Assembly (NCBI GenBank): GCA_030849805.1
Contig: JASANZ010002201.1
Coordinates: 1-64,000 of the forward strand
Source of the DNA: Sergeia podlipaevii
Lineage: Eukaryota; Euglenozoa; Kinetoplastea; Trypanosomatida; Trypanosomatidae
Direction: 5' to 3'
DNA: 64,000 nt
How positions within the stretch are numbered: position 1 is the stretch's first letter; each line of letters starts with the position of its first letter. The translations under genes were made by a program, and so were the position numbers. Positions 33,401 through 41,714 of this stretch are shown one piece after another. The notes beneath the pieces are model-generated. The model ran no database searches and was not told the DNA's origin. It saw only the letters and a list, made by a program, of their open reading frames with translations.

Positions 33401-36400
33401 CCGTAGCTGGCACTAAAGCCAATGCTGCACTCTGTAATGGTGTTCTCCACAAAGCTTACTTGGCGCAGCTCACGTTGGTGCAAGTGACATGCATCGTTGT
33501 CGATCATAGATGTGCCAAGCAGTGCTTCATACCCGCCGTATGCGTTCTTTACGACGGAGCGATGCTGTTGGTAGTCCTTCGACAGTAACCCATGTCCCGC
33601 TCCCTTCAGAGGCCGACTTGTTGTGCTATTGCTAAGGCTGCCTTTGTTGGCCTCCCCAGCAAAGTTCCAGTGCTCAAAGCGGTCCATGAACACGCCACAC
33701 ATTCGGTTTTGCTTGATAGTATTTTTTTTGAACAGTGGAGACAGGCGCTGTTTCTCTACGGAGGCGCTCCCACAGTCACGCCACTCACATGGCCTCACCT
33801 CGTAATGAAGATCCTCGGCGCTAGCAGCGCTCACAGAGCCTCCGAGCTGATTCACGATTTCTTTTTGGTGCGCCAGCGTTGTGCGCAAGGTACACCCATT
33901 GATAACACTCAACACCAACACACCATGCGACTCATTCTTCTCGATAAGATTGTCCTCAAACAATGGAGAAGCAGACACAAGCCCAGCGCGCACCAGTTCG
34001 TCGTACGGGATGTGAAAGGGCGACGCAGGGCCCGCGAAGCAGATAACGCCTGTCGCACAGTGGCGCACAGTGTTTCCTTCGAAACTGCCACAACCGCCTG
34101 CATCCACCATGATACCTGCCACACCACATTGCTCAATCACGTTCCCCTGGCGCACCGCGGGGTTGGCAAGATCTGCCACGTAGACGCCCACACAGAGACA
34201 ACGAGTAATCACATTGCCACTGAAGCCACCCTTGCCTCCGCTCTCCAGATACACCCCATCCACGCAGTCGTAAATGCGGTTTCGCTCCACTTCTGGGAGG
34301 TGTGAATTGTTTCCAACGTAGATACCAGCAAGGGCGTTGTATATCTCATTTTCCACCAGCCGCAGGTTAACATTGAGCAGGTTGACGATGAACACATCAG
34401 CCATTTTGTGATTAAAAACTTTATTGTTTCGCAGTTCAGCACACAGCACGGTGACGCCATCCGCGGAAGCTGGAACTTTCGTACCGCACATGTACCCAGG
34501 ACTATCCGCCACAGTCCAACGCGATTGTCCATCAAGGATCCCGCCACCGACTGCTGCAGCCCCCATGGACACGGAGCTGCGGAGTGTGTAGCCCACATCG
34601 CCACGAATGCCGTAGAGCTCATTGCGGTATATTTCATTCTCCTCCAGCAAGGCGTGTGCACACCGATCCACAAGCACGCCAGCACTGATATTATCAAAAA
34701 TGGAATTTTTATACACGTGACAGTACGTCGGCCTCGACTTACTCTCGCGGTGCTCCTCGACGGCAACAGCCAGAAGGGAAAGACGACTTGCTTCAGCAGA
34801 GGACGATCTGACCAGGTGTCTCCTCCCAGGAGCAGCTTTGGTGCCACCATCGCCTCGGTCTCTTCCGACAGGCAGTAAAGCTTTCTGTGCCTCTTCGTTT
34901 GGCTCCAAGTAGGCAGAAGTGAGCCTCAGCTCTGCCGAAGGCGCTGTGGAGCCGAGCTGTACACCAACGTCATTCTCATGCAGTTTGTTTAAAGAGAAAA
35001 CACCAAAGCCGTCTGGTGCTACGTTGAGCCCACACAGACGGTTTCCACAGATGTCATTATTCGTGAAGGTAGGCTCACCACCACTTTGGGTGCGCACTCC
35101 AATACCGTAGCACGCGTCAATCGTGTTGCTTTCGAAACTTCCTTTGCCACTCATCGATACCATCACTCCAACCGCCTCACGTGATATCGTGTTGTCGACA
35201 AATTTAGGGTTGGCGCTATTGAAAACGTAGACGCCGCATTCTTTGTTTTCGTAGATATGGTTGGCTCTAAACAATCCCTTGGAGCCATGTGCACAAACCA
35301 CGCCGCACCCTGAGGCAGAGGCATAAATGCTGTTCCTAATAAAACTCGGGTTTGTATGAAGCTGCACAACTGTAACGTTGGCAACAGAGTTGTCGCGAAT
35401 CATGTTGTGCTCGAGTAGACCACCGCCTTCCGCAGAGACTACCACACCACCTTGATAACCTTTTTCTATAATGTTGCAACGGAATATAGAGAAGGAGCCT
35501 TCACTGAGAAGAACATTCGCTGCGCCACTCTCGGAGATGTGGTTACGAACGAACACACCGAGCGAATTGTTGCGTGCCACGACGCCACAGCGCACGCTGG
35601 ACTGAATCGAGTTATCCAGCACATAAGGGTCGGCATCCAGTTCTACTATGATACCATCTCCGTTACCCACAATATCATTGCGCACTATAGTGCCACGGCA
35701 GCACGACTCCATCGCAATGCCCGCATCCACGCAAAAGGCTATATAGTTATACGCCACGAATGCACTCGACGAAGTGGCGCACGTGAGGTTGGCACGCATG
35801 TTGGCAGCACAGCGATTAAACCCAATGAAGGGCCTGCTACCTTCCTCCACAATGACACCGCCACCACGATTCTGCGCAATAACATTACTCGCCAGCACAG
35901 GCTCGCTATGAGCGCACACACGCACGCCAGCGCCGATGTTGTTGGTGATCATGTTTCCGACAATGACGCCTCGGCCAAAGGTGCTCACCACAATGCCATC
36001 GACCACCCCCGTTGCGATCTCATTACCAACAATGAGCGGATTTGCAAAATTGCCAACGAGAATGGCTGCACCGCAGGAGTGCAGAAAGCGACAACCAGTG
36101 ATGATGGGATGTGCCCCGCTATCCACAACAATGGCGTGAGTCCCGCAATCTTCAAATTTACAGTCATCCACAAGACCGTATCCTTGCTTTCCAAAGCGAA
36201 TCGCGCACATGCCACAATTAGAAAACTTGGTATTCACAATATCAACGCCTTGGCTACCTCTGAGCTTCAGCATCGCCTCCTTGGCCTCTTCCTTGTCTTC
36301 AACATTTTCGGTCACAGCGCCAATTGACATCGCCAAGAGGTTCCTCAATGGACTTGCAGTAACCAAGCCGCCCGCCATTACAGAACCCCATGCAATAGAC

Positions 36401-37833
36401 ATCAGCCCAAATGAACTCTCGAGACACGTCGGGTGTGCGTTCAATGTCACATTCACAAGTCCGCGTAATCTTCTCCGCACAGCACCAACGTCTAGTGGTT
36501 CACCCAGCAACGTAAGTCGACACTCGGAGCCTTCTTGTTCATCCGGTGCGCGGCTCGATAGGTCGATTTTTCGCCTATACTCATGGCGAGTCGGTGACGC
36601 CGGCGTCTTCACCGAAGACGAAGAGGAGCTAGTGACGGATTTATCAGAAAAATGGTCGTGTAAAGGAAGGAGCCAGTGATGGGCATGCTTTGCAGACGGC
36701 AAGTCACGCGACAGCAGTCGGCGAGCCGTGCCGTTAGCGTTGTTGGAGCTGGTGAACGAGCCACTTGATACAACACTGACTCCTCGATGACCACAGTTAC
36801 TCTGCACATCAATGCCAATATAGCACTTATCCAAGACATTATCTCCCTTGATGCAGAGACAGCTGAGCCCTCGTGTGTACGCGTACTCTTCATCTACTAC
36901 GGCCAGGATGCCGCATCGCGCTTGATTGCGAATGATATTTTTGCTGAGCAGTGCAGCCCCACAGCGGTCCAACAAAATGCCCACATGACCTTCAACAAAT
37001 TCATTGGAAACAAGCGTGGGGGCGGCACTACTGGCAATAACTGCACAGCACGGCGTCCCGCACGCATTCGCTGGCGCACTCGTTACAACCGCTTTGCCAG
37101 GAGTATCCGGCTCTGCTTCGTCAATATAAATTTCGCACGCAGAGATCGTCACGCGACTGCAGGCGACATTGGAAAGGGACCCATCTCTCGCATAGGAGCT
37201 GGAGGAGCCTGAGATTGACAGCACGTCGCCTTGCAGTGCGAGAGCATTATATAGTCTGCACTCCGTCATGAGCAGTTCGCCGCGGGTGTCGATTGAGGCG
37301 CATGCGCCGGTGTGTGAGTGGATTCGTGTATTCTGTATTGTTCCACCGCCAGTGTCATGAACGCTAAGACCATAGCCGGAATAGCTGTGTGAGATGGTGC
37401 TATGTTCAATATGAACTTTACCGAATCCCCCGACGAGCACAGAATTAAGAGTGCATTTGTAGATGACTGGACTGCCGCTCATAACAACCACACTGGCATC
37501 TTGTCTGCTCGGGCTTTTGCTAATGACGGTAAGATCCTCCAAGTAAAACTCCACGCCGCTCGTGACGGTAATACCAGAGTTACGCGATACAATACGCGCT
37601 GTCTCCCCCTCCGCGGCCACAATCTCGAGGGGGAAGGTAACAGTGATTGCTTCATTATAGTCGCCCTCAGTCACCTCAATGCGATCATACGGTTTGGCAA
37701 TCGTAAGAGCGGAACAAATGGATCGTTGAGTAGCGTTCTTTGCACGTGAGTTGACGATGATCGCACGCACCTTTTTCTTCTGCCACGCACTATAACGCTC
37801 CTCTACAGGAAACCCGCCTTCTTCTGAGAACAT
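27472..37833 (-). CDS. Giant parallel beta-helix (PbH1/CASH-type) protein
   Basis: A protein of 3453 residues from the ATG at 37833 (an upstream in-frame TTG at 37863 was not used). From about residue 20 to 2910 it is built of very many PbH1 coils of roughly 22-24 residues with the pattern 'n.I..n...GI.v...', for example 'GSFEGNTVRHCATGVICF', 'NNISAGVLVDRCAHALLEEN' and 'YGIGVRTQSGGEPTFTNN'. This is the right-handed beta-helix of the pectate-lyase/CASH superfamily seen in FBXO10/FBXO11 and SHCBP1. Ser/Thr/Pro-rich inserts interrupt it. After it come a short coiled coil (about 2935-2990), a basic disordered stretch, a region of alternating hydrophobic strands (about 3094-3270, 'RPVLIHVFTGPDTG', 'AIAIVVVDPSQ') and a Lys-rich tail. 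There is no signal peptide or membrane span. A scaffold or protein/glycan-binding role is likely; the actual function is unknown. Confidence 0.9.
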   Translation of the reverse strand: MFSEEGGFPVEERYSAWQKKKVRAIIVNSRAKNATQRSICSALTIAKPYDRIEVTEGDYNEAITVTFPLEIVAAEGETARIVSRNSGITVTSGVEFYLEDLTVISKSPSRQDASVVVMSGSPVIYKCTLNSVLVGGFGKVHIEHSTISHSYSGYGLSVHDTGGGTIQNTRIHSHTGACASIDTRGELLMTECRLYNALALQGDVLSISGSSSSYARDGSLSNVACSRVTISACEIYIDEAEPDTPGKAVVTSAPANACGTPCCAVIASSAAPTLVSNEFVEGHVGILLDRCGAALLSKNIIRNQARCGILAVVDEEYAYTRGLSCLCIKGDNVLDKCYIGIDVQSNCGHRGVSVVSSGSFTSSNNANGTARRLLSRDLPSAKHAHHWLLPLHDHFSDKSVTSSSSSSVKTPASPTRHEYRRKIDLSSRAPDEQEGSECRLTLLGEPLDVGAVRRRLRGLVNVTLNAHPTCLESSFGLMSIAWGSVMAGGLVTASPLRNLLAMSIGAVTENVEDKEEAKEAMLKLRGSQGVDIVNTKFSNCGMCAIRFGKQGYGLVDDCKFEDCGTHAIVVDSGAHPIITGCRFLHSCGAAILVGNFANPLIVGNEIATGVVDGIVVSTFGRGVIVGNMITNNIGAGVRVCAHSEPVLASNVIAQNRGGGVIVEEGSRPFIGFNRCAANMRANLTCATSSSAFVAYNYIAFCVDAGIAMESCCRGTIVRNDIVGNGDGIIVELDADPYVLDNSIQSSVRCGVVARNNSLGVFVRNHISESGAANVLLSEGSFSIFRCNIIEKGYQGGVVVSAEGGGLLEHNMIRDNSVANVTVVQLHTNPSFIRNSIYASASGCGVVCAHGSKGLFRANHIYENKECGVYVFNSANPKFVDNTISREAVGVMVSMSGKGSFESNTIDACYGIGVRTQSGGEPTFTNNDICGNRLCGLNVAPDGFGVFSLNKLHENDVGVQLGSTAPSAELRLTSAYLEPNEEAQKALLPVGRDRGDGGTKAAPGRRHLVRSSSAEASRLSLLAVAVEEHRESKSRPTYCHVYKNSIFDNISAGVLVDRCAHALLEENEIYRNELYGIRGDVGYTLRSSVSMGAAAVGGGILDGQSRWTVADSPGYMCGTKVPASADGVTVLCAELRNNKVFNHKMADVFIVNLLNVNLRLVENEIYNALAGIYVGNNSHLPEVERNRIYDCVDGVYLESGGKGGFSGNVITRCLCVGVYVADLANPAVRQGNVIEQCGVAGIMVDAGGCGSFEGNTVRHCATGVICFAGPASPFHIPYDELVRAGLVSASPLFEDNLIEKNESHGVLVLSVINGCTLRTTLAHQKEIVNQLGGSVSAASAEDLHYEVRPCEWRDCGSASVEKQRLSPLFKKNTIKQNRMCGVFMDRFEHWNFAGEANKGSLSNSTTSRPLKGAGHGLLSKDYQQHRSVVKNAYGGYEALLGTSMIDNDACHLHQRELRQVSFVENTITECSIGFSASYGCHPFLLRSKVSHNTFFGLLLRFGSAVMAHGCEVSHNGIAGIYASSGAKGYLTRNKIANNNGFSRRAAGLGDSPSRDFNAAPFAETYFTTKDIFEEAAEPGGDTAKGMSSMSSIENVIPALRAYEQLTCLKEVHAYTMTDALCVLAQLVSASSAGIVLASGTCPTALFMSTSTERCRNRGGVAVEDLVRVCSADGGIGVWIEEDSCTAIHESTISGHTHMGVLLSTGVLQHHSVLHRHYDIESVPMQATKRNIWNEVAKAERPAYASGKSGVLFSADPICVTRARSAAAGRERSADLNGNVSLTGLGNESLTMELGMTTTTATATALNADGSSGAASRGRPSAALRADEDRDKRTDFIHHALVAGNTISNNQHGVCIELSQALRAVEGETPISLLPQPPTNTIPTQRTRCLSSTPQTTVDMPNFRRASILAFNVSPLPEHGNSTTSNTNNNASLLVQAKDSAFEVTDLDVAVMDFGAERLDFTIVVERNTITGNRETGVLCIHNVEVRCGDNVASRRALDDLVKTQYGDLGNDVLLGKMCDITPPFAFSVTPIKRKTRHAKILSNEIYANSQWQGEVTARYIAATADNDRTLLQFDTFAPPQSSPYASRALLAVPIFATLLQSASPGLFLWEQNIVRDSKSGLRVSGYVGSCSVRFAANQVSRVSGDALLVAGHMASATIGAGNCFEQNGVSIHVSADVPQHCSSNSRRVSTVGGAASSTSNPNLSGSTTAADKEVALLSDFCTRIFQNSFINATESAVLMDNNDGGHVLVHRNVFSRFVAGAAALMVSDNESCALINGNIFRDSYVPVVVGEFGDRNLSKTQNASTTTSGLNRQERSITQQRGSAAGLSAPTVFSENVFQGNYIGALICKGAAPLFVRNLFEANTRAGLELVDLRTRPLIQKCVFTGHLRDVAAKNLEASASALSTASLRPLTGKFSSKAAASITRAQQPTATGIAHVYPADDGRLCFKQEPFAIKLTPSNQRVVGPDDTKALSAGVLLGPNAEATIDQCLFRDNDVGVDVARVGLSSPSPPRALSLKPALSPNSSPTNVSLAGPSMKTGVPGTSLITNSLFEAHHVCGVLVRSPDTNERSPVKTAVLSLPDASNTALEGEEQPPSVTLFDRCYFGNNKCDTTAGDVIAMSSGVAHFRKSVFYGTVHGREGGKSVVEECFFPAMPSSSSPNSDATASTSMATSAPAVMLHSGAQLRFERNIVYGRKRGLQAQPGAAGFVFSNQIICCTVGIWVAPFNASVFRNNNVWYSSDCGVYAYGGRFIENEVYGAPTGVIVQKASTYSGINAISAGARNAPTLALLRNTIAACSADGLLVASPGDFDSNSVTYCKHGINVVCPELTAEGLTPPRIYKSNVYDNTIGVLLDEGSHCMLTDCDIFDNDEIGLMMTVSASGVVKGNRISCNRDTGAVEMPSDSRVTMQSNMIRNQFSPAFNRGTRVSRVKDHDAQREKVDEEMDNLKRLVSGLDDNTLALTNAFKALYQDLRSISIKRAAKITNDDGAKANALSGAASRALRRASNGIGAHGLAESMPEIRSIDAIVDDVTTAKAIESHSRGDAKRAARRRSTSHIPSGNDPSSSSTLAKAARRNVRSRSNPTAASARPVLIHVFTGPDTGTSTGTAIAQSVVCLLAEAPMNRLHLTAHITTSASQLQSFLEGAGAATAGGPAIAIVVVDPSQPHEFGFVERQALASLHNVLSDASSRATAAKKHDVAAMHLSFTVLPNTYRITTTTTDGGSTTLLPSIAKDGMSIDDFASVHHTLWYAERIDDAFDALGSAMAKGIEKRAMAPPQASERASESFEQGDFLTNLPLPLDVTCSEADTLPTSATSSPILLSTAPRAHRTRAQGMIEEANAEQKRLSREHISQLLGSLSPDAFIDRRGSTPKQTNGTRKFSSPTGGGGEKSRRTSRNFSIPRKSSASTSGQLSSATADSTAPPGKKVGKKKKIKKKIRVTDITSNTSPNTSKQSLQ

Positions 37834-37891
37834 GCCGCTTCCTTGTGTTTGCGTTTTCTTCAATGTTTCTTTAGCTTTGCTCTCTTTCGAG

Positions 37892-37920
37892 CTGAGTTAC
37901 TACTTCAAAAAAAAAAAAAA
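37892..37920 (-). promoter_or_regulatory. Candidate trans-splice acceptor of beta-helix gene
   Basis: On the minus strand fourteen T (37920-37907) precede GAAGTAGTAACTCAG. AGs at 37904-37903 and 37893-37892 are the likely acceptors, giving a 5' UTR of about 58-69 nt before the ATG at 37833. The in-frame TTG at 37863 would be inside the mRNA but is not an expected start. Confidence 0.5.
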
Positions 37921-38884
37921 TTCTCTCTTGATGAGCAAAAGAATCCTAATAACAAAAGAAAATAGTAGCGTTGATAAGAAACACTTTCGATATATATATC
38001 TATCTATCTATCCATATATATTTATTTTGAACTTCGTCTCTATTTTTGTCGAGCCTTCTCCACTCACAAAAGATTTCTATTCACGCCGTTACTTTTAAAA
38101 GAAGAAAGAAGAAAAAATAAGAATAAACCCTCTTTTATATTCGGGTTCACACTCTATAAAAAGAAAAAAGGTATATATCGGATGTTTGGTAATGTCAAAG
38201 TTCTGGAAAGAAAAGAGAGATAAAAAAAAAGAAGAAAGCAACAATCAGCTATCAAAGAAAAAGGTTCTTGGTGAAAAATAAAGAAGAGTAAAAGCAAGAA
38301 AAAAAAATGTATTCAAAAGTTCTCTTTGCCACTCCCCTTTTTCTCCTTCTTTGTTTTGCTTTTGAATGTTTGTATGATCCGCGCGCGCGCAAAAAAAAAA
38401 AAAAAACGGTGTTTATAATCAACGACAAAAGACAAAAGACAAGAAAAAGTGCAGGAGAAGAAAGAGAATATAGATATGAAATGCAATGCAGAATCTAAAC
38501 ACGTCACAAGATATAGAGCATCAGAGAAACAAAAACAAAACAAAATCGTGTTAACTTTCAAGAAAGCAACGAGAGGTTAGATTTTTTAAAAAGATAGCGA
38601 GCACTATTGTGCTTCGTTTATTCGCGTGATTCTTCACTTCTCACAACATAGTTGAGAAGTACACAAAACGAAAAAAAAAAGAAAAGAAAAAAAAAGGAAA
38701 CATGTATCATAACTAGTTCACCACCAATAGAAAAAAATACTGGTAGATAGAAATGATGGTAACAATAAAAAAAATGCTCACTTTTTCGTTTCGAGCGTGG
38801 ATCAGTAATCCATAAGAATAATAATAAAAAAATAGATATAAACATAAGTGCCCCCTCTCTCTTTTTGTTTGCCTTTAGAGGACC
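37921..38884. other. Intergenic spacer
   Basis: About 1 kb of AT-rich DNA with many plus-strand A runs (38390-38405 after a short CG-alternating stretch at 38379-38390; 38669-38696). Open frames are Lys- or Phe-rich and low in complexity. It holds the 3' flank of glutaredoxin A. No gene seen. Confidence 0.55.
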
Positions 38885-39181
38885 CTACGCAATGACAGCA
38901 GCAAGCTTCTTGGCGAGCTCTCCGTTCTTCTGAAGCTCCTGAAGATCGCTGCATCCGCCAATGAACTCGCGATTGATGAAAATAGCGGGAACAGTCTCTT
39001 GCTTGTACTGATTGTAAATCTCCTTGCGCAGCTCCTCTCCGTTCGGGATCTGGTCACACTCATACACCCGCATATCCTTCGCAATGGGCCGAAGGATCTC
39101 CTTCGCGCGAGCACAGAAAGGGCAGGGCACCAAGGTGAACATCACCACCTGGTTCTTGGCAACGAGCGCAGCAAGAGACAT
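38885..39181 (-). CDS. Dithiol glutaredoxin (copy A)
   Basis: A 98-residue class I glutaredoxin. The active site is Cys20-Pro-Phe-Cys23 in 'VPCPFCARAKEIL', followed by the cis-Pro block 'TVPAIFIN' and the glutathione-binding 'GGCSDLQEL' near the C-terminus. The fold is complete and of normal size. It reduces disulfides or glutathionylated proteins; in trypanosomatids the electron donor is usually trypanothione. No targeting sequence is evident, so a cytosolic place is likely. It is paralogous to copy B at 40800-41090, separated by a single leucine-rich-repeat gene. The active-site aromatic is Phe here and Tyr in copy B. Confidence 0.95.
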   Translation of the reverse strand: MSLAALVAKNQVVMFTLVPCPFCARAKEILRPIAKDMRVYECDQIPNGEELRKEIYNQYKQETVPAIFINREFIGGCSDLQELQKNGELAKKLAAVIA

Positions 39182-39501
39182 AATGACAAAGCGGACTTGA
39201 AGCGGGTAGTATACGTAAAAAATAATAATAATAAAGCAGCTGGTAACTTAATAGAGATTCTTCTTGACAGAAAAAAAAAAAGTAAAGACAAACATACAAC
39301 AATAAAAAAAAAGCGAGATTATAGAGAGGCAGAGTAGCTTGCTTCGTCAGTGATAAAACACTATGGACATACCAGACGTACACACACGTTAAAAACTGCA
39401 AATATTCCACAAGTGAGCAAATCCATTTTCTTTAAATTTTTTTTTTTTTTTTTGAGGAGGGGGGGGGGTGAGATTAGTTGTGACAAGTTAAAAAGAAGAG
39501 A
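39182..39501. other. Intergenic spacer with splice tract and T17/G10 run
   Basis: Short spacer between the LRR gene and glutaredoxin A. It holds (AAT)n near 39222-39233, an A11 run at 39271-39281 and, near the LRR gene's end, a T run at 39437-39453 next to GAGGAGGG ending in G10 (39459-39468). No gene seen. Confidence 0.6.
39263..39281 (-). promoter_or_regulatory. Candidate trans-splice acceptor of glutaredoxin A
   Basis: On the minus strand eleven T (39281-39271) precede CTGTCAAG; the first AG is at 39264-39263, about 81 nt before the ATG. Pattern-based. Confidence 0.45.
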
Positions 39502-40500
39502 TCATATGAGAACATGTTTGAACACAAACGCAGCTATCTTCGCTCTTTGATCCTCACTTTTAGCAGCTGTCAACTTCTCCATAACATCACTAGTGCATAC
39601 ATTGGCATTCTGCTTCATATAAACAGTATCCAGGTGAGGGCAGTCAATGTCACCACATGTAAGCCCGGTGAGAAGTTCCACAGCATCATCGGTGTGCAAC
39701 CCGACGTGATTGAGATGAATGCGGTGAAGTGATGCGGAATACTCTTGAGTAAGGCGTCGCAACAGCGCCCCAGTTGTCCCCCTATCAGCTTCAATAAAAC
39801 CGAAGTTTTTATTGAGTGTGTTGTTAGTCAGTCCAATCACCTCAAGTGCAGGCAAGCGATCCTGTACGGTGGCCGCCCTCTGCGCAAGACAGACCAGCCC
39901 CGCAGCGGTTATGTCGTTAGAGGCTAGAAGTAGCCGGCGAAGACCAGGCAGAAGCGGCAGAAGCTGCGTGACGAGCAACCCCACCCCTTCATCGCCAAGA
40001 GAGTTGCTTTCAAGATCTAGTGTCACCAGTCGTGTCCCCACACTTGCGGCCCATGGAAGAGAAGATGTAAAAAGCATAGAGAAGACTGTTTTCATTGACT
40101 CTTCGTTGTGAGCTGTCAGATGAGCAGCAGTGAGATGAGCGTGGCGTATCTCCACACCCTCTAATGTTCTGAGCACATCGTACTTCTCCTCGTCGTTGTT
40201 CATGTTGACTGCAAAGTGGACCATCGCCTCACACGCAGCTGTGAGCATGGCTGTGGCCGCCTCTGACAGCGAGTTGGATACGTTGCTTTCGTTGCGCTCT
40301 TCATGCTCTTCAGTATTATCTCGGGCTGGGCGTTTGGCACCAGGTGCACAGCTTTGACGAGGGAGGAGATAGTTGCCCTTGAGCTTCAGCGAGAGCCCAC
40401 GAACGGGTGCATTCGGTAGAGGCTTACAACTATTTACTGCTGCAGCTAACTGCGTCTCTACCGCAGCAGACGTCTTTTCACATGTCTGCCTCACGTCCAT
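39502..40500 (-). CDS. Leucine-rich-repeat protein (RNase-inhibitor type)
   Basis: A 332-residue protein with leucine-rich repeats in its second half (about residues 155-300): 'LVTLDLESNSLGDEGVGLL', 'LRRLLLASNDITAAGLVCL', 'LEVIGLTNNTLNKNFGFI' and 'LHRIHLNHVGLHTDDAVELL'. The consensus LxxLxLxxNxLxxxGxxxL is that of the RNase-inhibitor subclass, which forms binding surfaces. The first 100 residues are polar with an acidic stretch ('DNTEEHEERNESNVS') and look disordered. No membrane span, signal peptide or catalytic domain is visible. It lies between two glutaredoxin paralogues, but shared location in a trypanosomatid unit does not show shared function. The partner is unknown. Confidence 0.85.
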   Translation of the reverse strand: MDVRQTCEKTSAAVETQLAAAVNSCKPLPNAPVRGLSLKLKGNYLLPRQSCAPGAKRPARDNTEEHEERNESNVSNSLSEAATAMLTAACEAMVHFAVNMNNDEEKYDVLRTLEGVEIRHAHLTAAHLTAHNEESMKTVFSMLFTSSLPWAASVGTRLVTLDLESNSLGDEGVGLLVTQLLPLLPGLRRLLLASNDITAAGLVCLAQRAATVQDRLPALEVIGLTNNTLNKNFGFIEADRGTTGALLRRLTQEYSASLHRIHLNHVGLHTDDAVELLTGLTCGDIDCPHLDTVYMKQNANVCTSDVMEKLTAAKSEDQRAKIAAFVFKHVLI

Positions 40501-40799
40501 ATAGATCTATGTGCGCTTGTCGTGTTGCGCCTAGTAATGAACAGAAAAATGTATGTTCGCAAAAAACAATAATGACAAAGAGAAACAGAAGAAAAAAAGG
40601 ATGTATGCAATACGGCATGATAGATAGTCCGTTTAGAAGGTAGTAAGCCACCTCCCTGAGGGCATTCAAATCACATCAACCAGCAGAAACGCACTGCTAC
40701 TTGCCATGTTTTGATAACGTACTAATCGTCCTGCAATATGAAAAACTTTTCAAAAAAAAGATAACAATAAAAATTCCCAATCAATCCTTTCCCCTCCGC
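40501..40799. other. Intergenic spacer
   Basis: Spacer of about 300 bases between glutaredoxin B and the LRR gene. It has short A runs and AT-rich sequence; no gene and no clear long polypyrimidine tract are visible. Confidence 0.5.
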
Positions 40800-41090
40800 T
40801 TAAGCAATCATCTTGGAGAGCGCACCTCTCTGCTTGAGCTCCTCCAGGTCGCTGCAGCCGCCAACAAACTTTCCCTTGATAAAGATCGCAGGGACAGTGT
40901 CGTGCTTGTAGCGCTTATAGATAACCTCACTAATACCATCACCCTCAGGCATCGTATCGATGTTGTAAATCTGGATGTCCCTCGTGGCAGCAGAAAGAAT
41001 CACCTTGGCGCGCGCACAGTAGGGGCAATTCACCCACGAGAACATCACCACCTTGTTGGCAGCAACTGCGTTGTCTACAAATGAATCCAT
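40800..41090 (-). CDS. Dithiol glutaredoxin (copy B)
   Basis: A 96-residue class I glutaredoxin from the ATG at 41090; the frame is open upstream to 41234 but that extension reads through homopolymer sequence lying 5' of the likely splice acceptor. The active site is Cys22-Pro-Tyr-Cys25 ('VNCPYCARAKVIL'), with 'TVPAIFIKGKFVGGCSDLEEL' split across the cis-Pro and glutathione-binding elements. It is clearly related to copy A over its whole length but diverged at many positions, so the duplication is not recent. Function: thiol-disulfide exchange using glutathione or trypanothione. Confidence 0.95.
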   Translation of the reverse strand: MDSFVDNAVAANKVVMFSWVNCPYCARAKVILSAATRDIQIYNIDTMPEGDGISEVIYKRYKHDTVPAIFIKGKFVGGCSDLEELKQRGALSKMIA

Positions 41091-41168
41091 TGCGTTGCAA
41101 TCCTTTCCTGGTCCCGTCGCGTTTGCTTGAAACGCTGTTGAATGCTGCAAAGCAATATAGTGCAGGTG

Positions 41169-41214
41169 CTGCGAGTAATGAGGAAATGTGAGTTTTTTTA
41201 AAAAAACAAAAAAA
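41169..41214 (-). promoter_or_regulatory. Candidate trans-splice acceptor of glutaredoxin B
   Basis: On the minus strand a T-rich tract (41214-41200, one G interruption) is followed, after CTCACATTTCCTCATTACTCG, by CAG with AG at 41170-41169. The mRNA would start about 78 nt before the ATG at 41090 and exclude the upstream in-frame extension. Confidence 0.45.
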
Positions 41215-41714
41215 CCGAGATAACACAAAAGCAAAGGTATGTATATATATATATATATAAAGTAAGTCGCCCCCGCATTGAGTTAAGCATTCAGCTCGTT
41301 GAAGTGGAAAAAGGTGAACAGTGCAGAGGAAGCACATAACTCTTTTTCGTTGCTAGCTGCATTTGATGCTAAAATTCTTGACGCAGTTGAACAGGCAACA
41401 AAAAAACGTGAAGTTACCTCAGCATTCCAAAATAATATATATATAATAAATATATGTTTTGAAAAATGGTCGCACAAGTATAAAAAAAATATTATGGAAA
41501 AATAGAAGGTGAGCCACATCGCAAGCGCTGTGAGAAAGACCATTTTTCTTTGCTTTTGCCTTTTCTTATTGATGTCCTTGAAAGTAGTCATGGAAGTAAG
41601 AAACGCCCAAGAAGCGTCTTACAGAGAGTAGTAAGTGACACGTACAAAATTGCCTCGTGTACAAACATATATATATAGTGATCGATCAAAAGGAAGTGCA
41701 TCGTTATACACGCA
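41215..41714. other. Intergenic spacer
   Basis: AT-rich spacer with (TA)n at 41240-41259 and near 41435-41445. The plus-strand frame at 41299-41505 and minus-strand frames here are short and of doubtful composition. No gene I can support. Confidence 0.5.

Noticed and set aside
35452..36327. Plus-strand open frame of 291 codons inside the beta-helix gene (also 33592-34305)
   Set aside because: These follow from the repeated codon pattern of the beta-helix on the other strand; their His/Thr/Asn-rich composition is an antisense artefact.
37834..37863. N-terminal extension of the beta-helix protein
   Set aside because: The extended frame opens with TTG, not ATG; the first in-frame ATG is at 37833.
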